Position numbers and translations under genes: made by a program. The notes under the pieces are model-generated. The model saw only the letters and a list, made by a program, of their open reading frames with translations, was not told where the DNA came from and searched no databases. From NCBI RefSeq assembly GCF_938023125.1, contig NZ_CALHDW010000015.1:1-62173 (forward strand): a stretch of 62,173 nucleotides of DNA. The letters run 5' to 3'. This DNA is from an uncultured Porphyromonas sp. GTDB taxonomy: Bacteria; Bacteroidota; Bacteroidia; Bacteroidales; Porphyromonadaceae. Below are positions 1-8,620 of this stretch, piece by piece (position 1 is the first letter of the stretch; each line of letters starts with the position of its first letter).

Positions 1-72
1 GTCCCACTTGGGCTTGAACCAAGGACTCCCTGATTATGAGTCAGGTGCTCTAACCAACTGAGCTATAGGACC
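1..72 (-). tRNA. tRNA with CAT anticodon, probably tRNA-Ile2 (partial at window edge)
   Basis: Read on the minus strand, the sequence starts GGTCCTATAGCTCAG and forms a cloverleaf whose anticodon loop holds CAT. The last acceptor base and the discriminator lie outside the window. Positions 4 and 5 of the acceptor are C-C paired with G-G, the determinant known for the lysidine synthase TilS. The other CAT tRNA here (13082) has G4-A5. I therefore infer this one is the AUA-reading Ile tRNA and the other is elongator Met. tRNA-Met remains the alternative name. Confidence 0.88.
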
Positions 73-126
73 ATTTGCCAAACATCCTAGAGACGGATGT
101 GGGTGCTCCTTGCACCTTTAGCCCTG

Positions 127-156
127 CAAAGGTACAATAAAATGTTGTATACACAA
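127..156 (-). promoter_or_regulatory. Bacteroidota-type promoter for the CAT tRNA
   Basis: On the minus strand TTG (156-154) is followed after 19 bases by TACCTTTG (134-127). This fits the Bacteroidota sigma-A pattern of a -33 TTTG and a -7 TAnnTTTG. Transcription would start near 120, about 50 bases before the tRNA. Confidence 0.65.
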
Positions 157-511
157 TGCTTTTGCCTATTCCTCTCTCAAGGGAAATAGGCCTATCGTGC
201 TGGATGGTTTGATTTATAGGCGGCTATCTCTCTTCTTCTCTCTGATTTTTTAGGGGTTAGGATGGGGCAAGGCGCAGCCATCTTGCCCGATGGGGCGTTT
301 TCTGTCTCGTGGGGGAGGGACTCTGTGAGGGATGCTTTGTGTGGGGTGTTTGCCGTACTTGGATGAGTGGCGGAGTGCCCCCTCTCAGAAAAGCAGCCAA
401 AACCCAACTCCTTTTCTGCCCTAAAACAAAAAGAATTTCAGGCAAAAATGGAGTACACTTTTGCCCTAGAAATTTTCTTTTTTCAGCCTGTGCCGGAAGG
501 GAAATTAGCGG
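157..511. other. Intergenic gap with hairpin and TAGGCCTA octamer
   Basis: No convincing gene is present; short frames here have no recognisable motifs. The gap holds one copy of the palindrome TAGGCCTA (187-194), which recurs in three other gaps of this window, and an AT-rich hairpin (see 433-477). The rest shows nothing I can assign. Confidence 0.5.
433..477 (-). terminator. Probable terminator of the asparagine-synthase-like gene
   Basis: An imperfect inverted repeat pairs the GAATTTC-AGG-CAAAA arm (433-447) with the TTTTGCCC-TAGAAATTTTC arm (459-477). On the minus strand the hairpin is followed by a T-rich run, and it lies 35 bases past the stop of the gene ending at 512. Part of its sequence recurs at about 29130 and 16760. 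Confidence 0.5.
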
Positions 512-2128
512 TCAGTCTTTGGGAAGGCAATTATTGTACTGCAACCACCAAGCAAAGGAGAGTCCATTGATGGTAGTGGGGCGCCAAGGCACTTTTTGCT
601 GCACCTCTTTGAGAAGATCTCCCGCCATCAGCTGTCGGAATCCCATGAGGTCTCCCTTGGGGAAGAGGGGGCGACGCCTACGGGCATGTTGATAGACGAA
701 GAAGGGGCGGAGCAGTTGTTTTACTCGGAATGCCGGTTTTTGCCATTGTTGGTAGGCCGAGAAGTCATCGGCAAACGAGATGCCTGCCTCGCGGAATAGC
801 TCCGTAGAAACCTCTTCGTAGAGTCGCTTGCCGATGCGGTAGGGGGCGGGTAGGCTGTGCATGAATTGGCACAGATCTTTGTCGAGGAAGGGCATCCAAA
901 CATATAGCCCAAAGTAACGCCAGCCTCGAGATGAATTGATATAGTACTTGGGCATCAGCTCTCGGTTGCGGAAGATCTCAAAGAGTTCGATTGCGGTTTT
1001 GTCCTGGGGATAACTTGCGAGGAGCGCTTGATGTAGGTCGGCTAATTGGGCGACCTCGTTACGCTCAAGCCGGCGATTCCCATTCTCGTGAAAGCACATT
1101 AGATAGGCGTTGGTCTCTAGGCGTGTGGCTCCCTCTACAAAGCGCAGATGTAGATTATCTCCCCCTATAATATCTCCATTATGCCCGGGTAGGACCACGG
1201 ATCCCGGGTAGCGTTGCGCCATTTGTTGCGCTGTGGTGTACTCGGCAAAGAAGTAGCCCGAGCCAAGTCCACTTATGTACTTTAGGTACTTGATAGCTTC
1301 GGCATCTTGGGTATAGCCCCGCTTGTCGTATCCTGTGGGTAGGGTGGAGATGAAATGATGAGGGAAGCCGAGTTTTTGAGCAATCGTGCGGGCCCGCTGT
1401 ACTTCGTGTATCCCTTCGCTAGCGCCATAGGTGCAGGTGGATACGGAGGTAATGTCCCGTTCTTTGAGGGCAAGGGCAATGAGCCTTGAGTCGCGGCCTG
1501 CTGTTAGGGGGAGCACCACGGGATGACTCTCTAGCCGCTGAGCCATGCGATCCATAGCACACGAGAGTCGCTCACGGAAGAGTCGCTTGGCTTCTTCGTA
1601 CTCAATCCCCTCAAGTCGGGAGCCTTCGTAGAGCGAAGTGTCGTAGCGTAGGGTTGTCACTTTTCCGGTTGAGGGAGAGAAGTGTATGCCGCATCCCGCG
1701 GGGATTCTTTTAATATCGGGGTGCAGTGTGCTGTCTTCGGGGGTGAATCCCCATTGCGAGAAGAAGAGAAGGGTAGTGGGCGGCGTCTCTATTCGGGCCT
1801 CGTTGGGGTGGATTAGGTCGAACCCATTATCGCTAAAGCGAATTGCGCTGCCCTCAATCCGATAGTAAAGGGAGAGGGTAGAGCGATGATCTACAAAAGC
1901 AAAAATATCATGCGACGGGGTGGGTTGGCTGTTGGATATATAGTACCACGAGCCGTTGAGCTCGGCGGCTCTTTGGAGGTAGTCTTGCTCACTCCGTGCC
2001 GTGGAGAAGTGCTGTATGATGCCTTCGGAGGAGAGAAATGCGCTGTCCGTCGTGCGGAAAGCCTCCCCCCGAGCTACGCTAGTTGCCTGCTGTGGGGTCA
2101 CCAAGGGTTCGTTCATAATGCCAAACAA
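512..2128 (-). CDS. Asparagine synthase-like amidotransferase, lacking a normal glutaminase cysteine
   Basis: The 538-residue protein has the fold order of asparagine synthetase B. A degenerate N-terminal glutaminase-like domain (about 30-180) is followed by an ATP pyrophosphatase domain whose loop reads TAGRDS at 209-214, a variant of SGGxDS. The N-terminus has no catalytic Cys at position 2, so glutamine hydrolysis is unlikely and ammonia or another acceptor may be used. Such proteins are common in surface-polysaccharide loci, where they amidate sugar acids or modify peptides. Here the gene overlaps the 3' end of the flippase gene by about 50 bases, or 37 if the second ATG (2116, MNEP) is used. 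That suggests translational coupling and a shared role in glycan export. The substrate cannot be told from the sequence. Confidence 0.8.
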   Translation of the reverse strand: MFGIMNEPLVTPQQATSVARGEAFRTTDSAFLSSEGIIQHFSTARSEQDYLQRAAELNGSWYYISNSQPTPSHDIFAFVDHRSTLSLYYRIEGSAIRFSDNGFDLIHPNEARIETPPTTLLFFSQWGFTPEDSTLHPDIKRIPAGCGIHFSPSTGKVTTLRYDTSLYEGSRLEGIEYEEAKRLFRERLSCAMDRMAQRLESHPVVLPLTAGRDSRLIALALKERDITSVSTCTYGASEGIHEVQRARTIAQKLGFPHHFISTLPTGYDKRGYTQDAEAIKYLKYISGLGSGYFFAEYTTAQQMAQRYPGSVVLPGHNGDIIGGDNLHLRFVEGATRLETNAYLMCFHENGNRRLERNEVAQLADLHQALLASYPQDKTAIELFEIFRNRELMPKYYINSSRGWRYFGLYVWMPFLDKDLCQFMHSLPAPYRIGKRLYEEVSTELFREAGISFADDFSAYQQWQKPAFRVKQLLRPFFVYQHARRRRPLFPKGDLMGFRQLMAGDLLKEVQQKVPWRPTTINGLSFAWWLQYNNCLPKD

Positions 2129-3371
2129 ATCGGAGTAAGAAAAGCAGATAGCCCACCTGCTCTAGAGCTATAAAGAGGTAGAAGAAGGGGACAAAGCGAT
2201 CGAAGTCGAAGAGCGTAAATCCGAGAGCAATTACTGCTACGTCGAGTACGAGCATGACCACTTGCGCCCACATATTCTGCCTTTGATGTGCAAAAATGTC
2301 GGGTAGTGTGTTGAGTATTGAGTTGAGGAAGTTGGGGATGCACATGGGGAGCATCCATACTACAATATGGGCTGAGGAGAGCCACTTGTCTCCTACAACC
2401 AGGCTGACCAGGTAGGGTGCCACTTGGGCTAGGAGTAGCGCTGTGGGGATGCTCATGATTAGGGTATTGCGTAGCAGCTTATATGCTAGATGCCTGATGG
2501 GTAGGCGTTGGGATACGCATTCGCTAAGGCGTTGGAAGTAGACATTCGATAGGTTCTCTGCCACGAGTTGTAGGGGGCGTCTTGCCAGCATAATGGCCAT
2601 AGTAAGGTACCCTACCTCTGCCAATCCGTAGCGGAGAGGGAGCATCAGCACGAGGAGGCTCCCGAGTAGATTATCGATGAGTGCTTGCACAATACCATAG
2701 CGTGGGAATCCTCTATATTTCTTGGCAACCGACCCGAGGGAGGTGATTTTAGGAGCTTTAGATCCCCTTTTTAGTGACCTGAAGAAAAGGGGGAAGGTGG
2801 CGACGAGGGAGAGTATTTGAGCCGTGATAAGAGAGCCAATCGTGGCTGCTACGAATCCGAATACTGCCTTTAGGAGATTGTTTCCCACACCCTTAATGAA
2901 CTGCATTTTGGCGAGTATCTTGTATCTTTTGTGCCGCAGTTCCCACAGAGCAGATGCGTTGTACCAAGTGGAGAGTAAGACAAAGAAAGGAAGGGCGTAG
3001 ATACTGCTCCCGAGAGGAGTAAGAGAGGGGTTGGCATAGCCAATTACAAGGGCTACGGGGAGGAGTATTAGGGTGAAAATAAGAGAAATGCGCAGGGCAA
3101 GGTGGTAGAGCGTGTGAGCCTCGTCTTCGGCATTGGCTACTACGATGCCCTGTTCGTAGCGGGCTCCGGATGCAATGGCGAGAAGGCCTCCCCAAGAGAG
3201 AAAACTCCCCAAAATGCCCATTGTCTCTTGATTGTACTGGCGACCAATTACGGCGAGCAACAAAAGGGCAACCACCTGACCTGCGGCCCCCGAGCCTACC
3301 AAGCGGATGCTCTCGCGTAGTATGGAGTTGTTTGAATGTGTTGCTGCCATATCGCTCTCAAAGGTACTCAA
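2079..3371 (-). CDS. Polysaccharide/lipid-linked oligosaccharide flippase (Wzx/MATE-like)
   Basis: This 430-residue protein is almost entirely hydrophobic, with about 12 predicted membrane helices, and has the N-terminal look of the polysaccharide biosynthesis (Wzx/RfbX) family: a glycine-rich first helix and an early RYE motif. It would flip undecaprenyl-linked glycans across the inner membrane. It is the first gene of a two-gene minus-strand unit with the asparagine-synthase-like gene. An alternative start is the ATG at 3350 (MAATHSNN). No glycosyltransferases adjoin, so it may be an outlying part of a glycan pathway encoded elsewhere. The exact glycan is unknown. Confidence 0.82.
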   Translation of the reverse strand: MSTFESDMAATHSNNSILRESIRLVGSGAAGQVVALLLLAVIGRQYNQETMGILGSFLSWGGLLAIASGARYEQGIVVANAEDEAHTLYHLALRISLIFTLILLPVALVIGYANPSLTPLGSSIYALPFFVLLSTWYNASALWELRHKRYKILAKMQFIKGVGNNLLKAVFGFVAATIGSLITAQILSLVATFPLFFRSLKRGSKAPKITSLGSVAKKYRGFPRYGIVQALIDNLLGSLLVLMLPLRYGLAEVGYLTMAIMLARRPLQLVAENLSNVYFQRLSECVSQRLPIRHLAYKLLRNTLIMSIPTALLLAQVAPYLVSLVVGDKWLSSAHIVVWMLPMCIPNFLNSILNTLPDIFAHQRQNMWAQVVMLVLDVAVIALGFTLFDFDRFVPFFYLFIALEQVGYLLFLLRFVWHYERTLGDPTAGN

Positions 3372-3581
3372 TTGGCATCAAAGCTCCCCTCTAAGCATTT
3401 CTTTTCTCTGCCAAGAGAAGTATTTGCCCTTAGGCGATAGCATTACAGCGAAAAGCCGTACTTTTGCAGAGCAAAGCACCTCTTCTTGGTAGGTTTTCCC
3501 CCTCTAGGTTGGTGGTGCTCTAGTGTGTAAATCATAGTTTGCCGCCTATCCAGCGTGGTGGCATTTATACGTAATAGATAT

Positions 3582-6086
3582 ATGAATATCTCCTATAAGT
3601 GGCTTTGCGATTACCTCCCTCAGGTGGCTACTATGTCGCCCGAGGAAGTAGCCGATGCTCTCACTTCCATTGGTCTCGAGACCGGGAGTGTAGAAAAAGT
3701 AGATAGCATTAAGGGTGGCTTAGAGGGGCTTGTCGTAGGACGTGTAGAGACCTGCGAAATGCACCCCAACTCCGATCATTTGCATTGTACAACCGTAGAT
3801 GTAGGGGGCGAAGAGCCTCTCAAGATTGTCTGCGGGGCTCCCAATGTAGCTTCGGGTCAGCATGTAATTGTAGCAACTATAGGTACCACTCTCTATAGTG
3901 GAGAGGAGAGTTTCGTGATCAAGAAGTCGAAACTGCGTGGAGAGGAGAGCTTTGGAATGATTTGTTCCGAAGTGGGAATTGGCGTTGGCACGGACTCTAG
4001 CGGCATTATGGTATTGCCCGAAACGGCCATTGTCGGCACTCCGGCAGCTAAGTATTTCGGACTAGAGAGCGACTACTGCCTCGAGGTAGATATTACCCCC
4101 AACCGCATAGATGCCACTTCGCACTTTGGGGTGGCGAGAGATCTTGCTGCCTACCTTACACGGCATGGCAGCCCCCAAGAGGCTAAGCTGCCCGAGGCTG
4201 ATCGTGTGCTTAGCAGCCAACAAGGGGGTAAGCCCGTCACGGTTGCTGTGGATGTAGCTCCCGAGGAGTGCCCTCGCTACCAAGGTGTAACGATGGAGGG
4301 CTTGACCAATGGCGAGAGTCCTAAGTGGTTGCGTGAGCGTCTTACGGCTATCGGTGTTCGCCCGATTAGTCTTTTGGTGGATATTTCCAATTTTGTCCTT
4401 CACGAAGTAGGGCAACCGCTCCATTTCTTTGATGCAGATAAGGTTGCAGGAGGGGAAATTCATATAGAAAAACTCCCCGAAGGTACCTCATTTACCACCC
4501 TTGACGGTGTAGAGCGCAAACTGAATGGTCGTGAGATCATGATTTGCGATGCCCGGCACAACCCCCTTTGCATGGCAGGGATTTTTGGCGGTGCCGAGAG
4601 TGGAGTCGCTGATACTACCACGCGCATTTTTATAGAGAGTGCCAACTTCAATAGTACCAGTGTGCGTAAGGCGGCACGTGCACACGCCCTCAATACGGAT
4701 AGTTCGTTCCGCTTCGAGCGTGGGTTAGACCCTGCAGCCACGTCGTATGCTTTGCGCCGAGCTGTAGCTCTTCTGCAAGAGCTAGCCGGCGGAAAAGTGG
4801 TTGGCGAGGTTATCGATTGCCGACAAATGCCGGTAGAGCATCCTGTATGTTCGCTACGGAGAGCACGCCTTACCCAAACTATCGGAGCCGAGATCCCCGA
4901 CGAAGAGGTGCTTCGCATCTTACAATCTCTAGATATAACGGTACAAGAGGAATGGCCCGATGGTTGGCTCCTCAATCTGCCGGTTTACCGCATCGATGTA
5001 CGTCGGGAGGTGGATGTGATAGAGGAGGTGCTCCGTATCTATGGCTACAACGAAGTGCCTCTCAAGGGCTACATTCGAGCTAATCTCTCCACCCGAAGCA
5101 AGGTGGACAAAGACTACCATACCGAGCTCCTTTTGAGTGAGCAACTGGTAGGGGCCGGCTACCAAGAGATCCTCTCCAACTCCCTCACGGCAGAGAAGTA
5201 TTACACAGGGTTGGAGACCTATCCTGCCGAGCAACTGGTGCATCTTCTCAATCCGCTTAGTCAGGAGCTTGGCGTATTGCGTGAGACACTTCTCTTTGGC
5301 GGGTTGGAGGCTATTGCTCGCAATTTTAATAATAAGCAGCAGAGTTGCGCCTTCTTTGAGTGGGGCAACTGCTATCGTCATAAGGCTATGCCGCAAGAGT
5401 CTCTTGGGGATGAGCCCTCTCGTGATGTGCTCAGCAGCTACTCCGAACGTGCCATGTTTGGCCTTTGGCTCTCGGGCTCGTATGGGGGTACCAATTGGCT
5501 TGCACCCAAAGAGCAACCTATGGATGTGTACCGCCTCAAAGCCGATGTGGAAAACATCCTTTGTCGCCTTAATATCCCCCTCTCCTCCCTACACCTAGAG
5601 ATGGGAAGCAACGATATCTTCTCCGATTTCTTGGCATACCAAATCCCGGGAAAGAAGAAGCATACGATTGTGTGGATGGGAGAGATTAAGCCTGAATTAC
5701 TCCGCCGTTTCGATATCTCCGTGCCGGTCTACTATGCTGAGTTCGATCGAGAGTTCTTGATGGAAGCAGGGAGAGAAAAATCCCTCCTGGCGCAAGAGAT
5801 TGTCAAGTATCCCATTGTAAAGAGAGACTTTGCACTCCTATTGGGGCAAGAAGTTACCTTTGCACAAGTGGAAGAAGTGGCTCGTAAGGCAGAGCAGAAG
5901 CTACTGAAGAAGGTAGAGCTTTTCGACGTCTACACGGGCAAGAATCTCCCCGAAGGAAAGAAGAGCTATGCTGTGAGTTTTTATTTGCAGGATGCCACGG
6001 CTACCCTCACCGATAAGCAAATCGAAAAAACGATGCAGCGCGTCCGCACCCTTCTTGAGAAAGAGTTGGGAGCCGAGCTACGCTAA
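3582..6086 (+). CDS. pheT: Phenylalanyl-tRNA synthetase beta subunit
   Basis: The 834-residue chain carries all domains of the PheRS beta subunit. An OB-fold tRNA-binding domain (about 40-150) is followed by B3/B4 editing and B5 domains, the catalytic-like core, and the C-terminal ferredoxin-fold anticodon-binding domain (about 740-834). It pairs with PheS, encoded elsewhere as is usual in this phylum, to charge tRNA-Phe and edit Tyr-tRNA-Phe. I chose the ATG at 3582 (MNISYKWL), which matches the family start; the frame also stays open upstream to a GTG at 3555. yebC follows after 54 bases, probably on the same transcript. Confidence 0.97.
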   Translation: MNISYKWLCDYLPQVATMSPEEVADALTSIGLETGSVEKVDSIKGGLEGLVVGRVETCEMHPNSDHLHCTTVDVGGEEPLKIVCGAPNVASGQHVIVATIGTTLYSGEESFVIKKSKLRGEESFGMICSEVGIGVGTDSSGIMVLPETAIVGTPAAKYFGLESDYCLEVDITPNRIDATSHFGVARDLAAYLTRHGSPQEAKLPEADRVLSSQQGGKPVTVAVDVAPEECPRYQGVTMEGLTNGESPKWLRERLTAIGVRPISLLVDISNFVLHEVGQPLHFFDADKVAGGEIHIEKLPEGTSFTTLDGVERKLNGREIMICDARHNPLCMAGIFGGAESGVADTTTRIFIESANFNSTSVRKAARAHALNTDSSFRFERGLDPAATSYALRRAVALLQELAGGKVVGEVIDCRQMPVEHPVCSLRRARLTQTIGAEIPDEEVLRILQSLDITVQEEWPDGWLLNLPVYRIDVRREVDVIEEVLRIYGYNEVPLKGYIRANLSTRSKVDKDYHTELLLSEQLVGAGYQEILSNSLTAEKYYTGLETYPAEQLVHLLNPLSQELGVLRETLLFGGLEAIARNFNNKQQSCAFFEWGNCYRHKAMPQESLGDEPSRDVLSSYSERAMFGLWLSGSYGGTNWLAPKEQPMDVYRLKADVENILCRLNIPLSSLHLEMGSNDIFSDFLAYQIPGKKKHTIVWMGEIKPELLRRFDISVPVYYAEFDREFLMEAGREKSLLAQEIVKYPIVKRDFALLLGQEVTFAQVEEVARKAEQKLLKKVELFDVYTGKNLPEGKKSYAVSFYLQDATATLTDKQIEKTMQRVRTLLEKELGAELR

Positions 6087-6140
6087 GCATAGAAAGAATA
6101 GAGACAAAGAAAGAAATAATAATAGCACGAATCATACTAT

Positions 6141-6863
6141 ATGGGAAGAGCGTTTGAATATCGTAAAGCACGCAAAATGAAGCGTTGGGGCAATATGGCT
6201 CGCGTTTTTACCAAGTTGGGAAAAGAGATCACCATGGCCGTGAAGAGTGGCGGGCCCGACCCTGATACCAATCCGCGCCTACGCGTTTTGATGCAGACGG
6301 CGAAGAAGGAAAATATGCCCAAAGATAATGTCGAACGTGCCATCAAAAAGGCGACCGACAAAGACTTTACGGACTATAAAGAAGTAAACTACGAAGGCTA
6401 TGGCCCCAGCGGTATTGCCATCTTTGTAGAGACGGCCACAGATAATACTACTCGTACGGTTGCCAACATTCGTAGCTACTTCAATAAGCATGGCGGTAGC
6501 TTGGGTACCACGGGGAGCCTTGAGTTTCTCTTCGATCATAAGTGCGTCTTCCACCTTGTGGCAAAAGAGGGGGTGGACCTGGAAGAGCTAGCCCTTGAGC
6601 TTATCGACTTTGGCGTAGAGGACGAAATAGAAGAGGAAGATGGCGAACTCATTGTTTATGGTGAGTTTGCACAAAATGCGGCGCTCCAGAGTTATCTAGA
6701 AGGTGCCGGCTTTGAGATCTCTTCTGTAGACTTCGTTCGTATCCCCAACGATTACCGAGATGTAACTGCGGAAGATGCGGAAAAAGTAAACAAACTCATC
6801 GAGAAGATCGAAGAAGACGAAGACGTACAAAACGTCTTCACCAACATGCGTGAGCCTGAATAA
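6141..6863 (+). CDS. yebC: YebC/PmpR family regulatory protein
   Basis: The 240-residue protein is a clear member of the YebC/TACO1 family, with the N-terminal three-helix region (MGRAFEYRKARKMKRW) and the segment GPDPDTNPRLR. The family is known as a DNA-binding regulator (PmpR) and, more recently, as a translation factor that relieves ribosome stalling at proline-rich stretches. The N-terminus differs slightly from the more common AGHSKW form, as is typical in Bacteroidota. It lies between pheT and a TPR gene on the same strand. Confidence 0.94.
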   Translation: MGRAFEYRKARKMKRWGNMARVFTKLGKEITMAVKSGGPDPDTNPRLRVLMQTAKKENMPKDNVERAIKKATDKDFTDYKEVNYEGYGPSGIAIFVETATDNTTRTVANIRSYFNKHGGSLGTTGSLEFLFDHKCVFHLVAKEGVDLEELALELIDFGVEDEIEEEDGELIVYGEFAQNAALQSYLEGAGFEISSVDFVRIPNDYRDVTAEDAEKVNKLIEKIEEDEDVQNVFTNMREPE

Positions 6864-6963
6864 TCCATTCAAATAAATAAGAGTAGAGGAGCAATTAAAG
6901 TCCCGAGCAGTAGCTTTGCAGAGGCTTTGATTTCTCCTCTTTTTGTACCATCCCTCCCAGTTT

Positions 6964-7965
6964 ATGAAACTATTTAAGAGCCTTTTTGGTAAACCCTCTT
7001 CGGGGGCAACTCCCAAAGAAGAGTCGCCTGCCACCTCCGTAGAGACGACCTCTCCGCAGGCAGAGCGAGACGCAGATGTACTCAAGTTTGATGCCCTTCG
7101 GGCGAGCAAGATAGGGGAATATTCCTTTGCTATTAAGGCATTTGGCAAGGCTTTGGAGCTTCGACCTGAGTTCGAGACTCGCTACTATCTTGCCGAGACG
7201 TTGATGAAGATAGGGGCTACAAGCCAAGCTCTCAAGCATCTCGATCTACTCGTAGAAGAGGTGCCAACCCACCTTGCAACACGTATCTATAGAGCGAAAG
7301 CCGAGTACGAAGAGGAGCAGTACGACAAGGCTATAGAAGACCTCAAAACGGCTCTTGCCCTCACTGAGGAGGAGAAAGACCTTGCCCTCTTGCATCGTCT
7401 TTTGGCCGCCAATTATATAGCTCAGAAGGAGTGGAAAAATGCGGTGGACGAAGCGACAAAAGCCATCGATTTACACGACGAAGAACCCACCTCTTCGCTC
7501 TATAAAACCAAGGCTTTAGTGGCTCTTGAGCAATGGGATGAGGCGACAGAATTTCTTCGCGAAGCCTTCCGTGCTTTCCCCGAGGAGGAGCGTTTTCATC
7601 TCTATGAAGCTGATATTGCCCTCGCCAAAGGGGACTACCCGGCGGCACAAACGGCCTATCGTGCCGCTCTTGATAAGGACCCTTTCAATGAAGATGCATG
7701 TTGCGGTCTGGGGCATATTGAGGAGCTGTCGGGCAATCTCTCCCAAGCGATCCAACTGCTACAAGGCTATGTAGAGGATGGTATTGTGGGAAAGAATATC
7801 CTAACCTATCTGATACAACTTCTCGATAAGTCCGGCCGTGGAGGCGAGACCACGCCCTATAGGGCTCAGTTGCAGGAGATGGATGAGAGCGAAGCTCAGA
7901 GCAAAGCGGACTTCGAGTACATCCACGATTCGAGTGTCTATGGGGATATTTTTGGTAACCTCTAG
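6964..7965 (+). CDS. Tetratricopeptide repeat protein
   Basis: The 333-residue protein starts with a basic and Ser/Thr/Glu-rich N-terminus (about 1-40). It then has roughly seven helical TPR units, recognisable from repeated A--L-P-F---Y-LA and YDKAIEDL-type patterns. It has no signal peptide, so it is expected in the cytoplasm as a protein-interaction scaffold. The partner is unknown. The ATG at 6964 is preferred over an upstream TTG at 6943. The RNase H gene begins only 8 bases downstream, so the two are probably cotranscribed. Confidence 0.75.
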   Translation: MKLFKSLFGKPSSGATPKEESPATSVETTSPQAERDADVLKFDALRASKIGEYSFAIKAFGKALELRPEFETRYYLAETLMKIGATSQALKHLDLLVEEVPTHLATRIYRAKAEYEEEQYDKAIEDLKTALALTEEEKDLALLHRLLAANYIAQKEWKNAVDEATKAIDLHDEEPTSSLYKTKALVALEQWDEATEFLREAFRAFPEEERFHLYEADIALAKGDYPAAQTAYRAALDKDPFNEDACCGLGHIEELSGNLSQAIQLLQGYVEDGIVGKNILTYLIQLLDKSGRGGETTPYRAQLQEMDESEAQSKADFEYIHDSSVYGDIFGNL

Positions 7966-7973
7966 AGGGGGGG

Positions 7974-8591
7974 ATGGCAAAAAAGTTTTACGTCGTATGG
8001 GTCGGTAAGACCCCCGGTGTCTACGCCTCTTGGAGGGAGTGTAAAGAGCAAGTTGAGGGCTTCACCGGGGCAAAGTACAAGTCTTTCTCCACGGAGCTAG
8101 AGGCCCAGCGTGCTTATGCCGGCTCCCCACTGCCCTCGTCTTTGGGGGCGAGAGCAAAGGGTGGCAGGTCGGGTGCGGATTATCCCGTATTCCCGAGCAT
8201 TGCTGTGGATGGAGCCTCGTCTGGCAATCCGGGCATGTGTGAATACCGAGGGGTGAATGCGGATTCGCATGAAGTAATCTTTGCTTCTCAACAATTTTTT
8301 GGAACGAATAATATTGCCGAGTTTCTAGCCATTGTACACGCTATGGCACTCTGCCGTCGGCAAGGCGTACGTACACCTATTTATAGTGATAGCCGTACGG
8401 CTATGGCTTGGGTGCGGACTGGGAAATGCAAGACCACCCTCAAACCGAGCGAGAAGAGCACCTTTGCCCTCGATCTGATACGGAGGGCCGAAGTCTGGCT
8501 CGCCCAAAATCCCCCCGAAGTGCGTGTGCCGCTGCTTAAGTGGAAGACGGAAGTTTGGGGCGAGATACCGGCAGATTATGGTCGAAAATAG
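7974..8591 (+). CDS. rnhA: Ribonuclease H, viroplasmin-domain type
   Basis: The 205-residue protein has an N-terminal viroplasmin (caulimovirus VI) domain, KFYVVWVGKTPGVYASW at 4-20, which binds RNA/DNA hybrids. A type 1 RNase H domain follows. Its acidic catalytic residues are visible: D in AVDGASSGNPG, E in NNIAEFLA, D in IYSDSRTA, and the last D near the C-terminus (PADYGRK). It removes RNA from RNA-DNA hybrids, for example R-loops and primers. This two-domain form is normal for Bacteroidota. Confidence 0.95.
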   Translation: MAKKFYVVWVGKTPGVYASWRECKEQVEGFTGAKYKSFSTELEAQRAYAGSPLPSSLGARAKGGRSGADYPVFPSIAVDGASSGNPGMCEYRGVNADSHEVIFASQQFFGTNNIAEFLAIVHAMALCRRQGVRTPIYSDSRTAMAWVRTGKCKTTLKPSEKSTFALDLIRRAEVWLAQNPPEVRVPLLKWKTEVWGEIPADYGRK

Positions 8592-8620
8592 AGGGTTTAT
8601 TCCATCTTACTAGAGAGGTA

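Noticed and set aside
309..692. A 127-codon plus-strand frame over the first gap
   Set aside because: Overlaps the end of the asparagine-synthase-like gene and has no motif; it is a shadow frame.
3359..3366. TACCTTTG on the minus strand near the flippase start
   Set aside because: It lies inside the long frame start and has no -33; TAnnTTTG is expected by chance about 30 times on both strands of this window.
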